From Candidatus Cloacimonadota bacterium (GTDB lineage: Bacteria; UBA4055), in assembly GCA_002742935.1 (NCBI GenBank), contig PDON01000062.1:1-64000 (forward strand): a stretch of 64,000 nt of DNA, read 5' to 3'. Shown here one piece after another: positions 44,510 to 54,386 of this stretch. The position numbers and the translations under genes were made by a program. The notes below the pieces were generated by a model. That model did not search any database and was not told where the DNA came from. It saw only the letters and a list, made by a program, of their open reading frames with translations. Within the stretch, counting starts at the first letter, position 1. The number at the start of each line of letters is the position of its first letter.

Positions 44510-45697
44510 TTAAAATCTACTTTTAAGCAATTCAATATCTTTTCCTGAAGGAGCTTGAAAAACTTTTAAGCCAAATTGTGTTATTGTTGCCAAGAGATGA
44601 TCAAAAATATCCGATTGGATATCCTCATAGTTAGCCCACCTATTATCATTTGCAAAGCTGTAAATTTCCAAAGGTAAACCTTCTGAAGTTGGTTGAAGAT
44701 GTCTGACTAAAAGAGTTTTACTCTTATCAATTGTAGAGAGACTTTTGAGGTAGTTTACAACGTAGATTCTAAAGACACCTATATTAGTCAGCTTAACATT
44801 GCTATTTTCCAATACTTTATTCTCTAAATAATCTTTTATTAAATCTATCTTTTTTAAATTTTCAACTTCATTTGATTTTAAGAAATTAACGGAATTTATG
44901 TCTATATTGATAGATCTCTTTATTCGTCTTGCTCCGGACTCACTCATACCTCTCCAGTTTTTAAAAGAGTTATCTATAATTTTTGAAGTTGGAATTGTAA
45001 CAATAGTTTTATCAAAATTTTGTACTGTTACAGTGTATAGAGATATATCTATTACATCTCCATCTGCACCAAAGTTTGACATTGTTATCCAGTCTCCAAT
45101 CTTTACAATATCAGTAAATGTTATCTGAATAGATGCAACAAAAGAGAGGATTGTATCTTTAAAAATCAACATGATTACAGCTGTCATTGCTCCAATTCCT
45201 CCCAATAGTGCGAGAGGTGATTTACCTAAAATAACGGTTGCAACCAATATAACACAAACAACTATTGCCAATATTTTTATAATTTGTATAAAGCTTTTTA
45301 TGGACTTAACCTTTGAAAGCTCCACAGTTTCATAAATCTCATTTATAGCATTCAAAAATGAGCTAAGTGCTATATTTAATACAATTATCATGTATGATAT
45401 AGTAAGTTTTTCTATTGTTGTTTCCAATATAGGAAGTAAAAAAGCAAAGTTAAAGATTATAGCAGCCGGGACAATTTTAGCTATGTTATAAAAAACCTTA
45501 TGTTTAAAAACAATATCGTCCCAACTGTTTTTTGACTTTTTAATAAAGCTCATTAGAGCTCTCATAAAAACTCTTTTTACTATGAAGTTTCCTAACCAAG
45601 CAAGAAAAGATATAAGTATAATTTTTAAAAGAAAAGATCCATAGGGAAAATTGTTTTCCAATACTCTAAAATAGTTTTCAATCTCATTATTTAACAT
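44510..45697 (-). CDS. MscS-family mechanosensitive channel (YbdG/MscM-like)
   Basis: This 395-residue inner-membrane protein has about five hydrophobic segments, ending with the pore helix region 'ALLGGIGAMTAVIMLIFKDTILSFVASIQI', then the MscS beta domain 'VKIGDWITMSNFGADGDVIDISLYTVTVQNFDKTIVTIPTSKI'. A cytosolic vestibule with 'SFKNWRGMSESGARRIKRSI' follows, a stretch seen in the larger YbdG-type members. It opens on membrane tension to release osmolytes. ATG 45697 has GGAG 9 bases upstream. It is a single gene: the next downstream gene has its own promoter. Confidence 0.9.
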   Translation of the reverse strand: MLNNEIENYFRVLENNFPYGSFLLKIILISFLAWLGNFIVKRVFMRALMSFIKKSKNSWDDIVFKHKVFYNIAKIVPAAIIFNFAFLLPILETTIEKLTISYMIIVLNIALSSFLNAINEIYETVELSKVKSIKSFIQIIKILAIVVCVILVATVILGKSPLALLGGIGAMTAVIMLIFKDTILSFVASIQITFTDIVKIGDWITMSNFGADGDVIDISLYTVTVQNFDKTIVTIPTSKIIDNSFKNWRGMSESGARRIKRSINIDINSVNFLKSNEVENLKKIDLIKDYLENKVLENSNVKLTNIGVFRIYVVNYLKSLSTIDKSKTLLVRHLQPTSEGLPLEIYSFANDNRWANYEDIQSDIFDHLLATITQFGLKVFQAPSGKDIELLKSRF

Positions 45698-45799
45698 TTT
45701 AAGATTCTCCAAACCCTAATAAACAGTTAAGAAAATAAAATATCTCAAAAATTGGTTGTCTACGCAACAAATTATTATGGCATAAATAATGTTATTTAT

Positions 45800-47209
45800 T
45801 TATATCCAGTTCCCTCCAAGAGATCTATTCAACTTGATATATGATTGTATTATACCCTTTTCAGCCGTATATAGAGAGATCTCTTTTTCCAGATAATCCT
45901 GTTCAATCTCTAATAGCTTTGAATAGGTAATAATACCCTCTTTATACTGATTTTTAGCTCTCTTCATATTTTTCTCTGCTAAATCATAATTCTCTTTCAA
46001 AATCTTATAATTATTACTTGCGGATTCAAGATCAATTATAGAGTTCTTTATATCATTAAATCCTACTATTATGCTCTTTCTATAATTAAGTACTGCTTGA
46101 TAGTAGTTAGCTTCTATCCTATTCAGGTTCGCTAATTTGCTTCCTCCTGCAAAAAGAATTTGACTAAAGTTTCCCCCCATTGATGTAGTTAGGTTATCAT
46201 AATTAAAGAGATCCTCTATCCTTTCTACACTGCTTAAAAGATCAAAACTTAGTTTTATAGATGGAAAAAGATCTGCTTTAGCAGCACCTATCTCATATCT
46301 TATACTCTCCATTTTATGGTAAGCAGAAACAATATCACTTCTATTTTTTAGAATATCTGAAGAGAGATCAATGGTTTTAATATTAAGATCACTAAGGGGA
46401 AAACTAAAATTATCACTAGATCTAAAAAATGATAGATTATACTCTCCAAGTAGAATAGCTATTCCATTTTTAAGTTTCTCTAAACCACTCTCTAAATTTA
46501 AGATCTTAACCTTTAAAAGGTTTCTATTGTTAATCACAAGATCATAGACACTTTTTGTAATAACACCTTTACTATATCTGATTTTGCTGTATCTCTCCAC
46601 CCTCTCCAATAAGGTTAAAGATCTTCTGCTGTCAACTATCTCTCTATTTAGATATTGATAATCATAATAGAGGGTAATGGCTGAACTTATTATGGAGAGA
46701 TAAACCGTTTTAAGATCCGATTTTGAGGATAGTAAAACCTCATAAGCTCCTTTTTTCTGAGATCTTATCTTACCCCAAATATCCAGTTCATAGCTAAGCC
46801 CTGTTCTAAAGCTATAGCTCTCCGTTGTTTTCCTCTCTTTCCCAATGACGGGTCCCAATTGAGTAAGCTTCATTGTAGGCACAGGACCTCTGGACTTACT
46901 ACCCGAAAACCCTGCGGCAATACTGGGATACTGACCACCTTTTTTAATATCGAATAGAGCTTCAACACTATTTAATCTCTTAATAGCTATTTTAAGATCC
47001 AAGTTTCTTGTTATAACAGAATCGATAAAACTGTTTAGATTAGGATCTTTAAACTTTCTCCACCATTGTTTCCCGCCAATGGCTTTTTTCTCTACTTTAT
47101 AATCCCTATCAAAAAACTTTTGGGGAATATCTTCACCAATGTTTATCCTGTTTGGAGCCATGGTACAAGAAGTGATAAGAGTTATTAATAGAATCAAAAA
47201 TCTAAACAT
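45800..47209 (-). CDS. TolC/OprM-type outer-membrane efflux lipoprotein (NodT family)
   Basis: The product (469 residues) begins with a lipobox signal peptide 'LITLITSC' and 'KQWWRKFKDPNLNSFIDSVI', diagnostic for NodT-type RND outer-membrane factors. The two OEP repeats follow ('GLSYELDIWGKIRSQ'; 'SQILFAGGSKLANLNRIEANYYQAVLNYRKSI'). It forms the trimeric exit duct. ATG 47209 is fixed by a perfect AGGAGG 6 bases upstream. It overlaps the RND gene by 8 bases. It is the last gene of the marR-adaptor-pump-duct operon. Confidence 0.93.
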   Translation of the reverse strand: MFRFLILLITLITSCTMAPNRINIGEDIPQKFFDRDYKVEKKAIGGKQWWRKFKDPNLNSFIDSVITRNLDLKIAIKRLNSVEALFDIKKGGQYPSIAAGFSGSKSRGPVPTMKLTQLGPVIGKERKTTESYSFRTGLSYELDIWGKIRSQKKGAYEVLLSSKSDLKTVYLSIISSAITLYYDYQYLNREIVDSRRSLTLLERVERYSKIRYSKGVITKSVYDLVINNRNLLKVKILNLESGLEKLKNGIAILLGEYNLSFFRSSDNFSFPLSDLNIKTIDLSSDILKNRSDIVSAYHKMESIRYEIGAAKADLFPSIKLSFDLLSSVERIEDLFNYDNLTTSMGGNFSQILFAGGSKLANLNRIEANYYQAVLNYRKSIIVGFNDIKNSIIDLESASNNYKILKENYDLAEKNMKRAKNQYKEGIITYSKLLEIEQDYLEKEISLYTAEKGIIQSYIKLNRSLGGNWI

Positions 47210-50200
47210 TCTTAACCTCCTCTCTTTTAAATAGATTATGAATATCATCTAAGATTAAAATCCCTGCCGGTACAAATATTAGAGTTATGGCAGTAGCGAA
47301 GATTATTCCAAATCCTAAACTTATTGCCATAGGAACTATAAATCTAGCTTGAAGACTCGTTTCCAATATCATTGGGAAAAGTCCTAAAAATGTTGTGATT
47401 GAGGTTAAGAGTATTGGTCTAAATCTAATAAACCCCGTCTCCATTGCAGCTTTATGGACAGATACTCCGGAATCTATCTTTTTATTCATAAAATCAACAA
47501 ATACGAGGGAATCGTTTACAACGACACCGGCTAAGGCAACAATACCTAACAGACTGATGATAGAGAAGTTGTAACCCATTAAAAGGTGTCCGAATATAGC
47601 ACCCAAAACACCAAAAGGTATAGCACTCATAATTATAATGGGCTTACTATAGGATTTAAATGGAATAGCTAAAAGCATGTAGACCACAAAAAGACCTATA
47701 ACGGCACCTTTTGCAAGTGTTTTCATAGATTTCATCTGCTGTTTTTGAGCTCCACCGGTAAAATATTCAAAACCTCTATACTCCTCTTTAAGATCTTCCA
47801 AATACTCCTTTAACTCCTCATTTATCTTATTACTACTGGCAACAGCTTTATCCACAGATGCTGTTACCCCTATAACTCTCTTTTTATCAAATCTTGTTAT
47901 TCTGGAGTAACCCCTTTTATATTTTAGATCAGCAACTTCACCAATGGATATTTTTCTTCCATCCCTAGTCTTAATATCCATATTCTCAAGATCGGATAAA
48001 GAACTCCTTCCATCCTTACCGTATTGAACTAAAACTTTGACCTCGTTTTTCCCTCTTTGGATTTTTTGTACCTCTCTTCCAAAAAAACCTTCCCTTATCT
48101 GTTTTGCCAGTTCAAACTCTGAAATGCCAAGAGATCTTCCAACCTTTTTAAGCTTAATACTAAGCTCAAATTTACCCTCTTTAAAGCTGTCTTCAATATC
48201 TCCGGTTCCATCAAATGTAGAGATCTTCTCCTTAAACTTCTCAACAATCTCCTTAACGGTATCATAATTTTGATGAGCTAACTTATACTCAATATCATTA
48301 CCCGGACTCATAAGAGAGCTTTCAAACTTTATAGATTTAATTCCGGCAACTTCACCTACCCCACTTCTCCAACTCTCCATTAGATCGTAGGCAGAAAAAC
48401 CCCTCTCTTCAGGTGGATAAAGCTCAATATTAATCTCCCCTATAGTTGGATCGGTGATAGTTATTCCATTATCCTCTCGTCTCATCTTTTTAAAAGGCTC
48501 ATCACCAATAACAGTACTAATATTTTTTATAACCCTATTGTTGAGAGATCTTTCCTTAAAATCTTCGGCTACTTCAAAAGCCTTCTTCTCTATATATTTA
48601 ACAATAGATTCAGTAGTCTTAAACGGAGTTCCAACAGGCATCTTTAGATTAACGACAATATTATCCCCTTCAATATCCGGGAAGTAGGAAAACTTCAAAA
48701 AATCTCCACGAATAAGACCTAATGAAAAGAGTAATAGCGAAATACTAATGGCTATTGTGAGGTATCTATTATTCAAACTTTTTTTGAGGAAGGGTAGATA
48801 TAGATCACTTATAAAAGCTTGAAGTTTCTTGTCAAAAAAGCTACTTATTTTACCAAAAAAGGTTATGAATCTACCCCTGTTTTGGTGGTTGATACCCGAA
48901 AGGTGTGAAGGTAGTATAAGGAGTGATTCAATAAGAGAGAAAACCAAAACAGAGATAACAACTATGGGAATAACTTTAAATACTCTTCCCATTGTTCCAT
49001 CGACAAAAGCTAGAGGTAGGAATGTAGCAACAGTAGTAAGGGTGGCAAAAATAACAGGTGTTGAAACCCGCTGAGTTCCCAATATCGATCCTTTTTTTGA
49101 ACCCTCTTTTTTAGATATCAGAAAAATGCTTTCACCCACAACAATGGCATCATCAACAACAATACCCAATACTACAATAAAGGCAAAAAGGGAGATCATA
49201 TTTATAGATTCTCCAAATTGTGAGACCACGATAAAGCTACCAAAGAATGAGATAAGAATACCAATGCTAACCCAAAATGCAACTCTAATATCCAGAAAAA
49301 GAGTTAAAGAGATTAAAACTAAAATAAATCCTAAAATACCATTTTTTACTAAAAGGTTTATCCTATCTTTTAAAAGTTTTGAGTTATCTTGCCAATAATC
49401 GACTGATATTCCATATGGATGATTTCCTTTATTATCCTCTATATATTTTTTTACTGTTTCAGCAATATCTGTAGCTCTTTGTTTTCCAACTTGATAAACG
49501 GTTATCATCTGAGAGTTTTTATTGTTAAAAAAGGATATTAGATCCGAATCATCAAAACCATCTACAATATCCGCTATATCTTTTAAAAAGATAGTTCTTC
49601 CAAATATGTCTGATCTTATAATTATACTCTCAAAATCCCTCTTCAATCTGGCTTTGGAACCTGACCTTAACAATATCTCTCCATCTTTTGTATCTATAGA
49701 TCCACTCGGAAGATCTAAACTTGAACTCTGAATTGCTCCAGATATCATATCAAATGTTAATCCATATTCATTCAGCTTCTCCTCGCTTACTTCAATCCTT
49801 AATTGATACCCTTTTGCACCACTAATTTCTACTTGAGTAATATTATCAAACTCTAAAAGATCATCTCTAACCTTCTCCGTATATGAGGTTAAACTCTTCT
49901 CATCAGTATCACCAAAAATAGCAACTTGAATAACTAAAGATCTCTTAACATTTATCTTAATTATAGGATCCTCAGCATCCTCTGGAAAAGATCTAATCCT
50001 GTCAATCTCCGATTTAATATCATCCTTAACCTTAGATACATTATAACCTGTTTCAACCACAGCAGTAACATTTCCAACCCCTTCAGAAGCTAAGGAGTTT
50101 ATCTCCTCTATACCCTCAACAGAGGATATAGCTTCCTCAATCTTTAAAACTATTGAGTTTTCAATATCATCCGGTGTAGCTCCTCTATAAACCGTATTTA

Positions 50201-50342
50201 TAGATATCATATTTAAGGGAAGTTCGGGAAATATCTCCTGTTTAAGAGAGAAAAGCGATATTCCTCCAACAAAAATGATGAGTAACATCCCCAGGTTAGC
50301 AGCAACATGATTGGTTGCCATCCAAGATATAATTCTATTCAT
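47202..50342 (-). CDS. RND efflux transporter, inner-membrane permease (AcrB/MexB type)
   Basis: This 1046-residue pump has 12 membrane segments and two large periplasmic loops. The start 'MNRIISWMATNHVAANLGML' carries TM1. The proton-relay pair is in TM4 ('GIVVDDAIVVGESIF'). The second half contains 'PIIIMSAIPFGVLGAIFGHLLMGYNFSIISLLGIVALAGVVVNDSLVFVDF' across TM8-10 in pieces. The sequence belongs to the HAE-type drug/lipid exporters rather than the metal-exporting CusA group. Substrates are unknown. AAAGG lies 8 bases before the ATG. A 200-bp gap separates it from the adaptor gene. Confidence 0.95.
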   Translation of the reverse strand: MNRIISWMATNHVAANLGMLLIIFVGGISLFSLKQEIFPELPLNMISINTVYRGATPDDIENSIVLKIEEAISSVEGIEEINSLASEGVGNVTAVVETGYNVSKVKDDIKSEIDRIRSFPEDAEDPIIKINVKRSLVIQVAIFGDTDEKSLTSYTEKVRDDLLEFDNITQVEISGAKGYQLRIEVSEEKLNEYGLTFDMISGAIQSSSLDLPSGSIDTKDGEILLRSGSKARLKRDFESIIIRSDIFGRTIFLKDIADIVDGFDDSDLISFFNNKNSQMITVYQVGKQRATDIAETVKKYIEDNKGNHPYGISVDYWQDNSKLLKDRINLLVKNGILGFILVLISLTLFLDIRVAFWVSIGILISFFGSFIVVSQFGESINMISLFAFIVVLGIVVDDAIVVGESIFLISKKEGSKKGSILGTQRVSTPVIFATLTTVATFLPLAFVDGTMGRVFKVIPIVVISVLVFSLIESLLILPSHLSGINHQNRGRFITFFGKISSFFDKKLQAFISDLYLPFLKKSLNNRYLTIAISISLLLFSLGLIRGDFLKFSYFPDIEGDNIVVNLKMPVGTPFKTTESIVKYIEKKAFEVAEDFKERSLNNRVIKNISTVIGDEPFKKMRREDNGITITDPTIGEINIELYPPEERGFSAYDLMESWRSGVGEVAGIKSIKFESSLMSPGNDIEYKLAHQNYDTVKEIVEKFKEKISTFDGTGDIEDSFKEGKFELSIKLKKVGRSLGISEFELAKQIREGFFGREVQKIQRGKNEVKVLVQYGKDGRSSLSDLENMDIKTRDGRKISIGEVADLKYKRGYSRITRFDKKRVIGVTASVDKAVASSNKINEELKEYLEDLKEEYRGFEYFTGGAQKQQMKSMKTLAKGAVIGLFVVYMLLAIPFKSYSKPIIIMSAIPFGVLGAIFGHLLMGYNFSIISLLGIVALAGVVVNDSLVFVDFMNKKIDSGVSVHKAAMETGFIRFRPILLTSITTFLGLFPMILETSLQARFIVPMAISLGFGIIFATAITLIFVPAGILILDDIHNLFKREEVKNV

Positions 50343-50551
50343 AATAAAAACCTTTAATGATAAGATTTAGGTTAAAGATATAAAACCTTTCTATCTATAT
50401 AATCTAAAACCATCCTTTAGGTTTGACACTACTTTAGATGATTTTTTGATAATAAATTTGATACCTGACAGGGTTTGTTTTAAAAGATCATAAAGAAGAT
50501 CCTAGAATGTGAGTAATAGAGAGTTTATTTTATCCAAAAATTGTAACTTTA

Positions 50552-51646
50552 TCAAAGTTCTAACTCTTTTATCCTCATACCTTTGTACAGCTTATCAATC
50601 TTGGAAACAACTAAAGGATCATTATCATCTAAACCCTTAACATAAGCATACTCTCCATCAACTCTCAGCAGATCGACTTTTTTAAGCTGAAGAAATCCTA
50701 AAGAGTCAACTTTCACCCTATTATTCTCATCAATGAGATACCTGTCAATTTTAAAAACATCCTTTAGCTCTATCCCTTTAATTTCAACCTTACAATATTG
50801 ATTGAACAAAATATCTTTGGGATCATCTATCTTAATCACGAGATCAACACTCCTGCTCATCATATCTATTTCGTTGCTAATAGAGAATATAGATCCTGAC
50901 ACAACCTTATCTTCCGAACTTATTTCAACTATTGAGTTTTTCCCTTCTATCCATTTTAGATTTTTAGGCTTAACGGGAACTGTAATAATGGCTTCAATAC
51001 TGTATAAACCTCCAATAATAACTCCCGGAGAGACAAATTGACCAAAACTGATATTTCTCGATTTTATATAGCAATCATATGGAGCTTTTATTATAGTTTT
51101 TTCTAAAATAAGTTTAGCTTGATCTCTTTGAGATTTAGCCGCTTCAACATTTGCCATAGCAATCTTGATTTGTGGCTCTCGCAGTGTCATCTCATCCGGA
51201 GTAAGATCAGGATTCTCCTTTGAAAAAGCATCCCATTCAGATTTTGCGATATCCCTGTTCTTCTCCTCAATCTTTAATTTAAGTTCACTACTATAAACAG
51301 CTGACTTAGTTGCCCTTACTCTAAGCTCATAATCACCGGGATCAATCTTAGCAATAACCTCACCCTTTTTAAAAAAACCACCCTTCTCAAACTTTTCTGA
51401 AAGATAGATTATCTCTCCGGAAACTTTAGGTATAATTTGAGTTACACTACCGGGCTTTATAAATCCCTCAGATTTGACTACCATCCTCTCCGTAGATTTT
51501 TTTACTCTTTCAATCTTTACATTGATAACCTTAGCCTCTCTCTTTTTTGATTCGGGCTTACTTCTAAAATTACCGAGCAGATTAAATCCTAAAACACCTA
51601 TGATCAATACAATGATTGGCAATCCAACTTTTTTAAATATTCTCAT
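50552..51646 (-). CDS. RND efflux periplasmic adaptor (membrane fusion protein)
   Basis: This 364-residue MFP has an N-terminal membrane anchor (VGLPIIVLIIGVLGFNLLG). A lipoyl half follows ('VSGEIIYLSEKFEKGGFFKKGEVIAKID'), then an alpha hairpin (residues about 110-170), the second lipoyl half ('LILEKTIIKAPYDCYIKSRNISFGQFVSPG') and beta-barrel and membrane-proximal domains. It links the RND pump to the outer-membrane duct. ATG 51646 follows AGGGGA by about 6 bases, and a TTG is directly before it. It is the second gene of the operon, 27 bp after marR. Confidence 0.92.
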   Translation of the reverse strand: MRIFKKVGLPIIVLIIGVLGFNLLGNFRSKPESKKREAKVINVKIERVKKSTERMVVKSEGFIKPGSVTQIIPKVSGEIIYLSEKFEKGGFFKKGEVIAKIDPGDYELRVRATKSAVYSSELKLKIEEKNRDIAKSEWDAFSKENPDLTPDEMTLREPQIKIAMANVEAAKSQRDQAKLILEKTIIKAPYDCYIKSRNISFGQFVSPGVIIGGLYSIEAIITVPVKPKNLKWIEGKNSIVEISSEDKVVSGSIFSISNEIDMMSRSVDLVIKIDDPKDILFNQYCKVEIKGIELKDVFKIDRYLIDENNRVKVDSLGFLQLKKVDLLRVDGEYAYVKGLDDNDPLVVSKIDKLYKGMRIKELEL

Positions 51647-51673
51647 CAACTATCCCCTTATACAAAATCAAAT

Positions 51674-52186
51674 CTATAACTCTTCATCTTCATAACCGGT
51701 ATCCATTATCTTCTCTGCAATATGTTGAAACTGTTCAATCTCATCACTTGTTAAAGAGCTGAATATTTTATCTATGAGCCGGAAATGGGATGGTAAAATA
51801 TCCATTAAAAGAGTTTTCCCCTTATCGGTTAGAGAAGCTAAGATCCTTCTTCTATCACCTGTTGTTGGCACTACTCTTTTGATGAGACCTAAGCTGACAA
51901 GACCATCAATCAACCCTGTTATTGTACTCTTGTTTACAAATAATCCCTTAGCAATTTCGGATAGAGGAACACCATTACCTCTATCCTCATGGAAAATTAT
52001 TACCAAAGCGTTAAACTTTGATTTTGTAACTCCATATTTCTGCATATTTTTTTCTACTTTGGCACTATTGATTTTAGTGAGAAAACCTAAAGTAATCCCT
52101 AATTTTACTTTTGATATATCATCTCTGCCAAAAAAACTTAATACTTTTTTCAGTTGTTGATCGGTGGGGAAAAAATACTCTTTCAC
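51674..52186 (-). CDS. MarR-family transcriptional regulator of the efflux operon
   Basis: The 170-residue winged-helix repressor shows the MarR pattern: dimerisation helices, 'KYGVTKSKFNALVIIFHEDRG', recognition helix 'PLSEIAKGLFVNKSTITGLIDGLVSLGLI', wing 'RVVPTTGDRRRILASLTDKG' and C-terminal dimer helices. It probably represses its own operon until a pump substrate binds. The start is GTG 52186 with GGAGA 5 bases upstream. Its promoter contains an inverted repeat in the spacer and start region, consistent with autoregulation. Confidence 0.92.
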   Translation of the reverse strand: MKEYFFPTDQQLKKVLSFFGRDDISKVKLGITLGFLTKINSAKVEKNMQKYGVTKSKFNALVIIFHEDRGNGVPLSEIAKGLFVNKSTITGLIDGLVSLGLIKRVVPTTGDRRRILASLTDKGKTLLMDILPSHFRLIDKIFSSLTSDEIEQFQHIAEKIMDTGYEDEEL

Positions 52187-52195
52187 AAATTCTCC

Positions 52196-52242
52196 AAAAT
52201 AGTTTATATAAAAATAATACGGAACAAAACTATTTTAGTCAA
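52196..52242 (-). promoter_or_regulatory. marR promoter with overlapping inverted-repeat operator
   Basis: On the minus strand TTGACT (52237-52242), a 17-bp spacer and TATTAT (52214-52219). The 10-bp inverted repeat AAAATAGTTT/AAACTATTTT has one arm in the spacer directly after the -35 (52227-52236) and the other just before the ribosome binding site (52196-52205). This is the expected geometry for a MarR autorepressor site. Confidence 0.65.
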
Positions 52243-52609
52243 TACTAATTTAATAGGTTAGTTAGAGTATCCTTTTAAAAGATACAAAAGTTTAGAAGTT
52301 GGTTTATAACCAATTATAGGAAAAGAGGTTGTAATGGGTAAGTAATAGTTCTAACTTTTTTAACGAAAATAATAAAAACAGCTAAGCTAAATTCTTTATT
52401 TAATTTCTTTTTTTCTCTAATATAAATTACAAAGTTTTTGTTAAATATTATTTAAAGATTTCTCATCTTACTTTAGAAGTTTGTTCTTAAATTCCTTAAA
52501 TAATATACTTTTAACTTTTCTTAGTAGGTGTTGTTTAGAGAATGTTGCTAAAAGCAGATATAGTGCTCAAATTTTGAATAGTTGCTTAAATTATTTGTAA
52601 ATAAATATA

Positions 52610-52638
52610 TTGACCTTCTAAAAAATTATCAATACTAT
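52610..52638 (+). promoter_or_regulatory. Promoter of the membrane protein/RapZ-C gene pair
   Basis: TTGACC (52610-52615), a 17-bp spacer and TACTAT (52633-52638) lie 31 bp before the ATG at 52670. Confidence 0.6.
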
Positions 52639-52669
52639 GTTAGGGAATAAAATATAACAGGTTAGTAGT

Positions 52670-53725
52670 ATGAATCAATTGGAATTAAATGTAAGTTCTG
52701 TAAATAATGACCCTCTAAATACAACAATAAAATTATCAGAAAAAACAATTAGTATAACTGACCGCGATATACATTTAAAAGTAGAAGATTTGGAAGAGGT
52801 TACCTTAGATTTGAAAAAAAGGTCTCTTGAATTTTTGGAAAAAAACAGAATATGTAAAATAGTTATTGAAAATAAAGAAGATTTTGAAAGTATAAAAAGG
52901 TTCATTGTTTTTAACTATAAAGATTTAAAACTTAAAATAATAAGAAGAAAAAGAAAAGATCCTAAACAAGTAAGTAAGTTTCTTACAATATCTATTCAAA
53001 TCTTGATAATTATTGTAATTATAGTTTTTTTTGTTATGATGACACTTTTTATTTACAAAAATAGTATTAAATATACCAGTTACTACATTCCTGAAATAAA
53101 CGAAGAAAAAAAAGAAGTAACGAGGTCCTTGTTTGAAGAGGAAGAGATAAGATATAAAGATAGGGAAAAAATCTTCGGTTACGACTACTCTAATTTTGAT
53201 GTAATAAAAGACTCTTCTAAACCTGTAGAAAAACTTAAATCTTCAGAAAAAGTTACAAAAATATCTGGTGTTAAAAAAGATTATAAGTTTAATTATCAGA
53301 GCAATAAGTTTCTAAACTACTTTTATAAAAAGATAGAGAATAGAGAAATTTTCGGTAAAGAAGATGATAGAAACAATAATGAAAAATTTAATAAGTTCTT
53401 TGTGGATTATGTAGATGAAATTTATGATTCTCTATCAATAAAATTGGAAAATTATGAAAACAATTTAGACCTTTTAAACAAAGTTGCTGTAGAGCTTAGT
53501 GCCGATGGTATTAAAAATGGAACTATTGTTCTCATAAACAATAATCACTTTGCTATTGTTACTGATTTTAAATCTGATGAAAACTATAGCCTTATATTTC
53601 CCTCTATAGAAAAAAATAGAGTTATAAAACTTTCAAAGGATAAGTTATCTCCATATTGGTTAGTGGATACAGAAGGTAAAGATTTTATAAAGAGAAGAAA
53701 AGTCTATAAGTTAAAGACAAATTAA
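52670..53725 (+). CDS. Hypothetical single-pass membrane protein
   Basis: The protein has 351 residues and I do not recognise a family. Residues 1-95 are a beta-rich domain ending in a helix that might be PH-like (KVEDLEEVTLDL...VIENKEDFESIKRFIVF). One membrane helix follows at about 105-128 (ISIQILIIIVIIVFFVMMTLFIY) after a very basic stretch, so the N-terminus is probably cytoplasmic. Then come a charged linker and a C-terminal domain (about 260-351) with 'DGIKNGTIVLINNNHFAIVTDF' and 'KLSPYWLVDTEGKDF'. It recalls the non-catalytic part of C39-like folds, but no catalytic cysteine is seen. The stop is 1 base from the next gene. Confidence 0.65.
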   Translation: MNQLELNVSSVNNDPLNTTIKLSEKTISITDRDIHLKVEDLEEVTLDLKKRSLEFLEKNRICKIVIENKEDFESIKRFIVFNYKDLKLKIIRRKRKDPKQVSKFLTISIQILIIIVIIVFFVMMTLFIYKNSIKYTSYYIPEINEEKKEVTRSLFEEEEIRYKDREKIFGYDYSNFDVIKDSSKPVEKLKSSEKVTKISGVKKDYKFNYQSNKFLNYFYKKIENREIFGKEDDRNNNEKFNKFFVDYVDEIYDSLSIKLENYENNLDLLNKVAVELSADGIKNGTIVLINNNHFAIVTDFKSDENYSLIFPSIEKNRVIKLSKDKLSPYWLVDTEGKDFIKRRKVYKLKTN

Positions 53726-53726
53726 T

Positions 53727-54113
53727 ATGAAAGTATCAATTTTTAGTTTTGGCTATAAGTTTTCCGGAGTTCCAAATGATAATAGTGGTAACTTTGGAGG
53801 GTATGTTTTTGATTGCAGGGTTTTAGACAACCCCTATCATAATCCTAAAATCAAAGATTTTGATGGAAGAAGTAAAGAGATAAAGCAGTTTTTTGAAGGG
53901 GATATCAACTCTGAAAAATTTATTGAAAACTGTTATAATTTGATAGAGCTTTCAGTCGTTAAGTATAAGAAAAGAGGTTTTACAAATCTTTTTGTTGCAT
54001 TTGGTTGTACCGGAGGATTTCATAGAAGTGTTTACTGTTCTGAAAAAGTTACAGAGATGCTAAAAGATAAGGGTTATGAGGTAGAATTAAAACATTGCGA
54101 GCTTGATAATTAG
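53727..54113 (+). CDS. Stand-alone RapZ C-terminal-domain protein
   Basis: This 128-residue protein consists only of the RapZ C-terminal (RNA-binding in Escherichia coli RapZ) domain. It shows 'ISIFSFGYKFSGVPNDN'-like start residues, 'DCRVLDNPYH' and the signature 'VAFGCTGGFHRSVYCSEKV', with C-terminal 'KDKGYEVELKHCELD'. The P-loop kinase half of RapZ is absent. The conserved CTGG-HRS loop suggests a phosphate or nucleotide ligand site. It is 1 base after the membrane-protein gene and surely co-transcribed, which suggests a joint function. Confidence 0.85.
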   Translation: MKVSIFSFGYKFSGVPNDNSGNFGGYVFDCRVLDNPYHNPKIKDFDGRSKEIKQFFEGDINSEKFIENCYNLIELSVVKYKKRGFTNLFVAFGCTGGFHRSVYCSEKVTEMLKDKGYEVELKHCELDN

Positions 54114-54386
54114 GATTTGCTAAAAAATATGTTTTAATCATTTAATAATCTATGGAGTAACTATTTAAAATAAAACTACCTTATTTTAATTAAGAGTTGG
54201 AAATTTATAAGCTAATTTCCTAAATCTATCTTGTTGTAACTTCTTTATTTATGATTTTTTCAGTAGACCCTAAACAACTCTTTTTCCCCAAATCATATAA
54301 TAATAGCATAATTTTAGAAAAAAAAGATCTTGACTAGTTGATTATTAATTATTTCTTTATCAAAAAAAATAATTTAGGAGATTATA

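Larger units (their letters stand above)
52187..52669. other. 483-bp divergent intergenic region with two promoters
   Basis: It holds the marR promoter and operator at its left end and the promoter of the membrane-protein gene at its right end. The middle (about 52250-52600) is AT-rich with no convincing open frame or RNA structure recognised. Confidence 0.55.
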
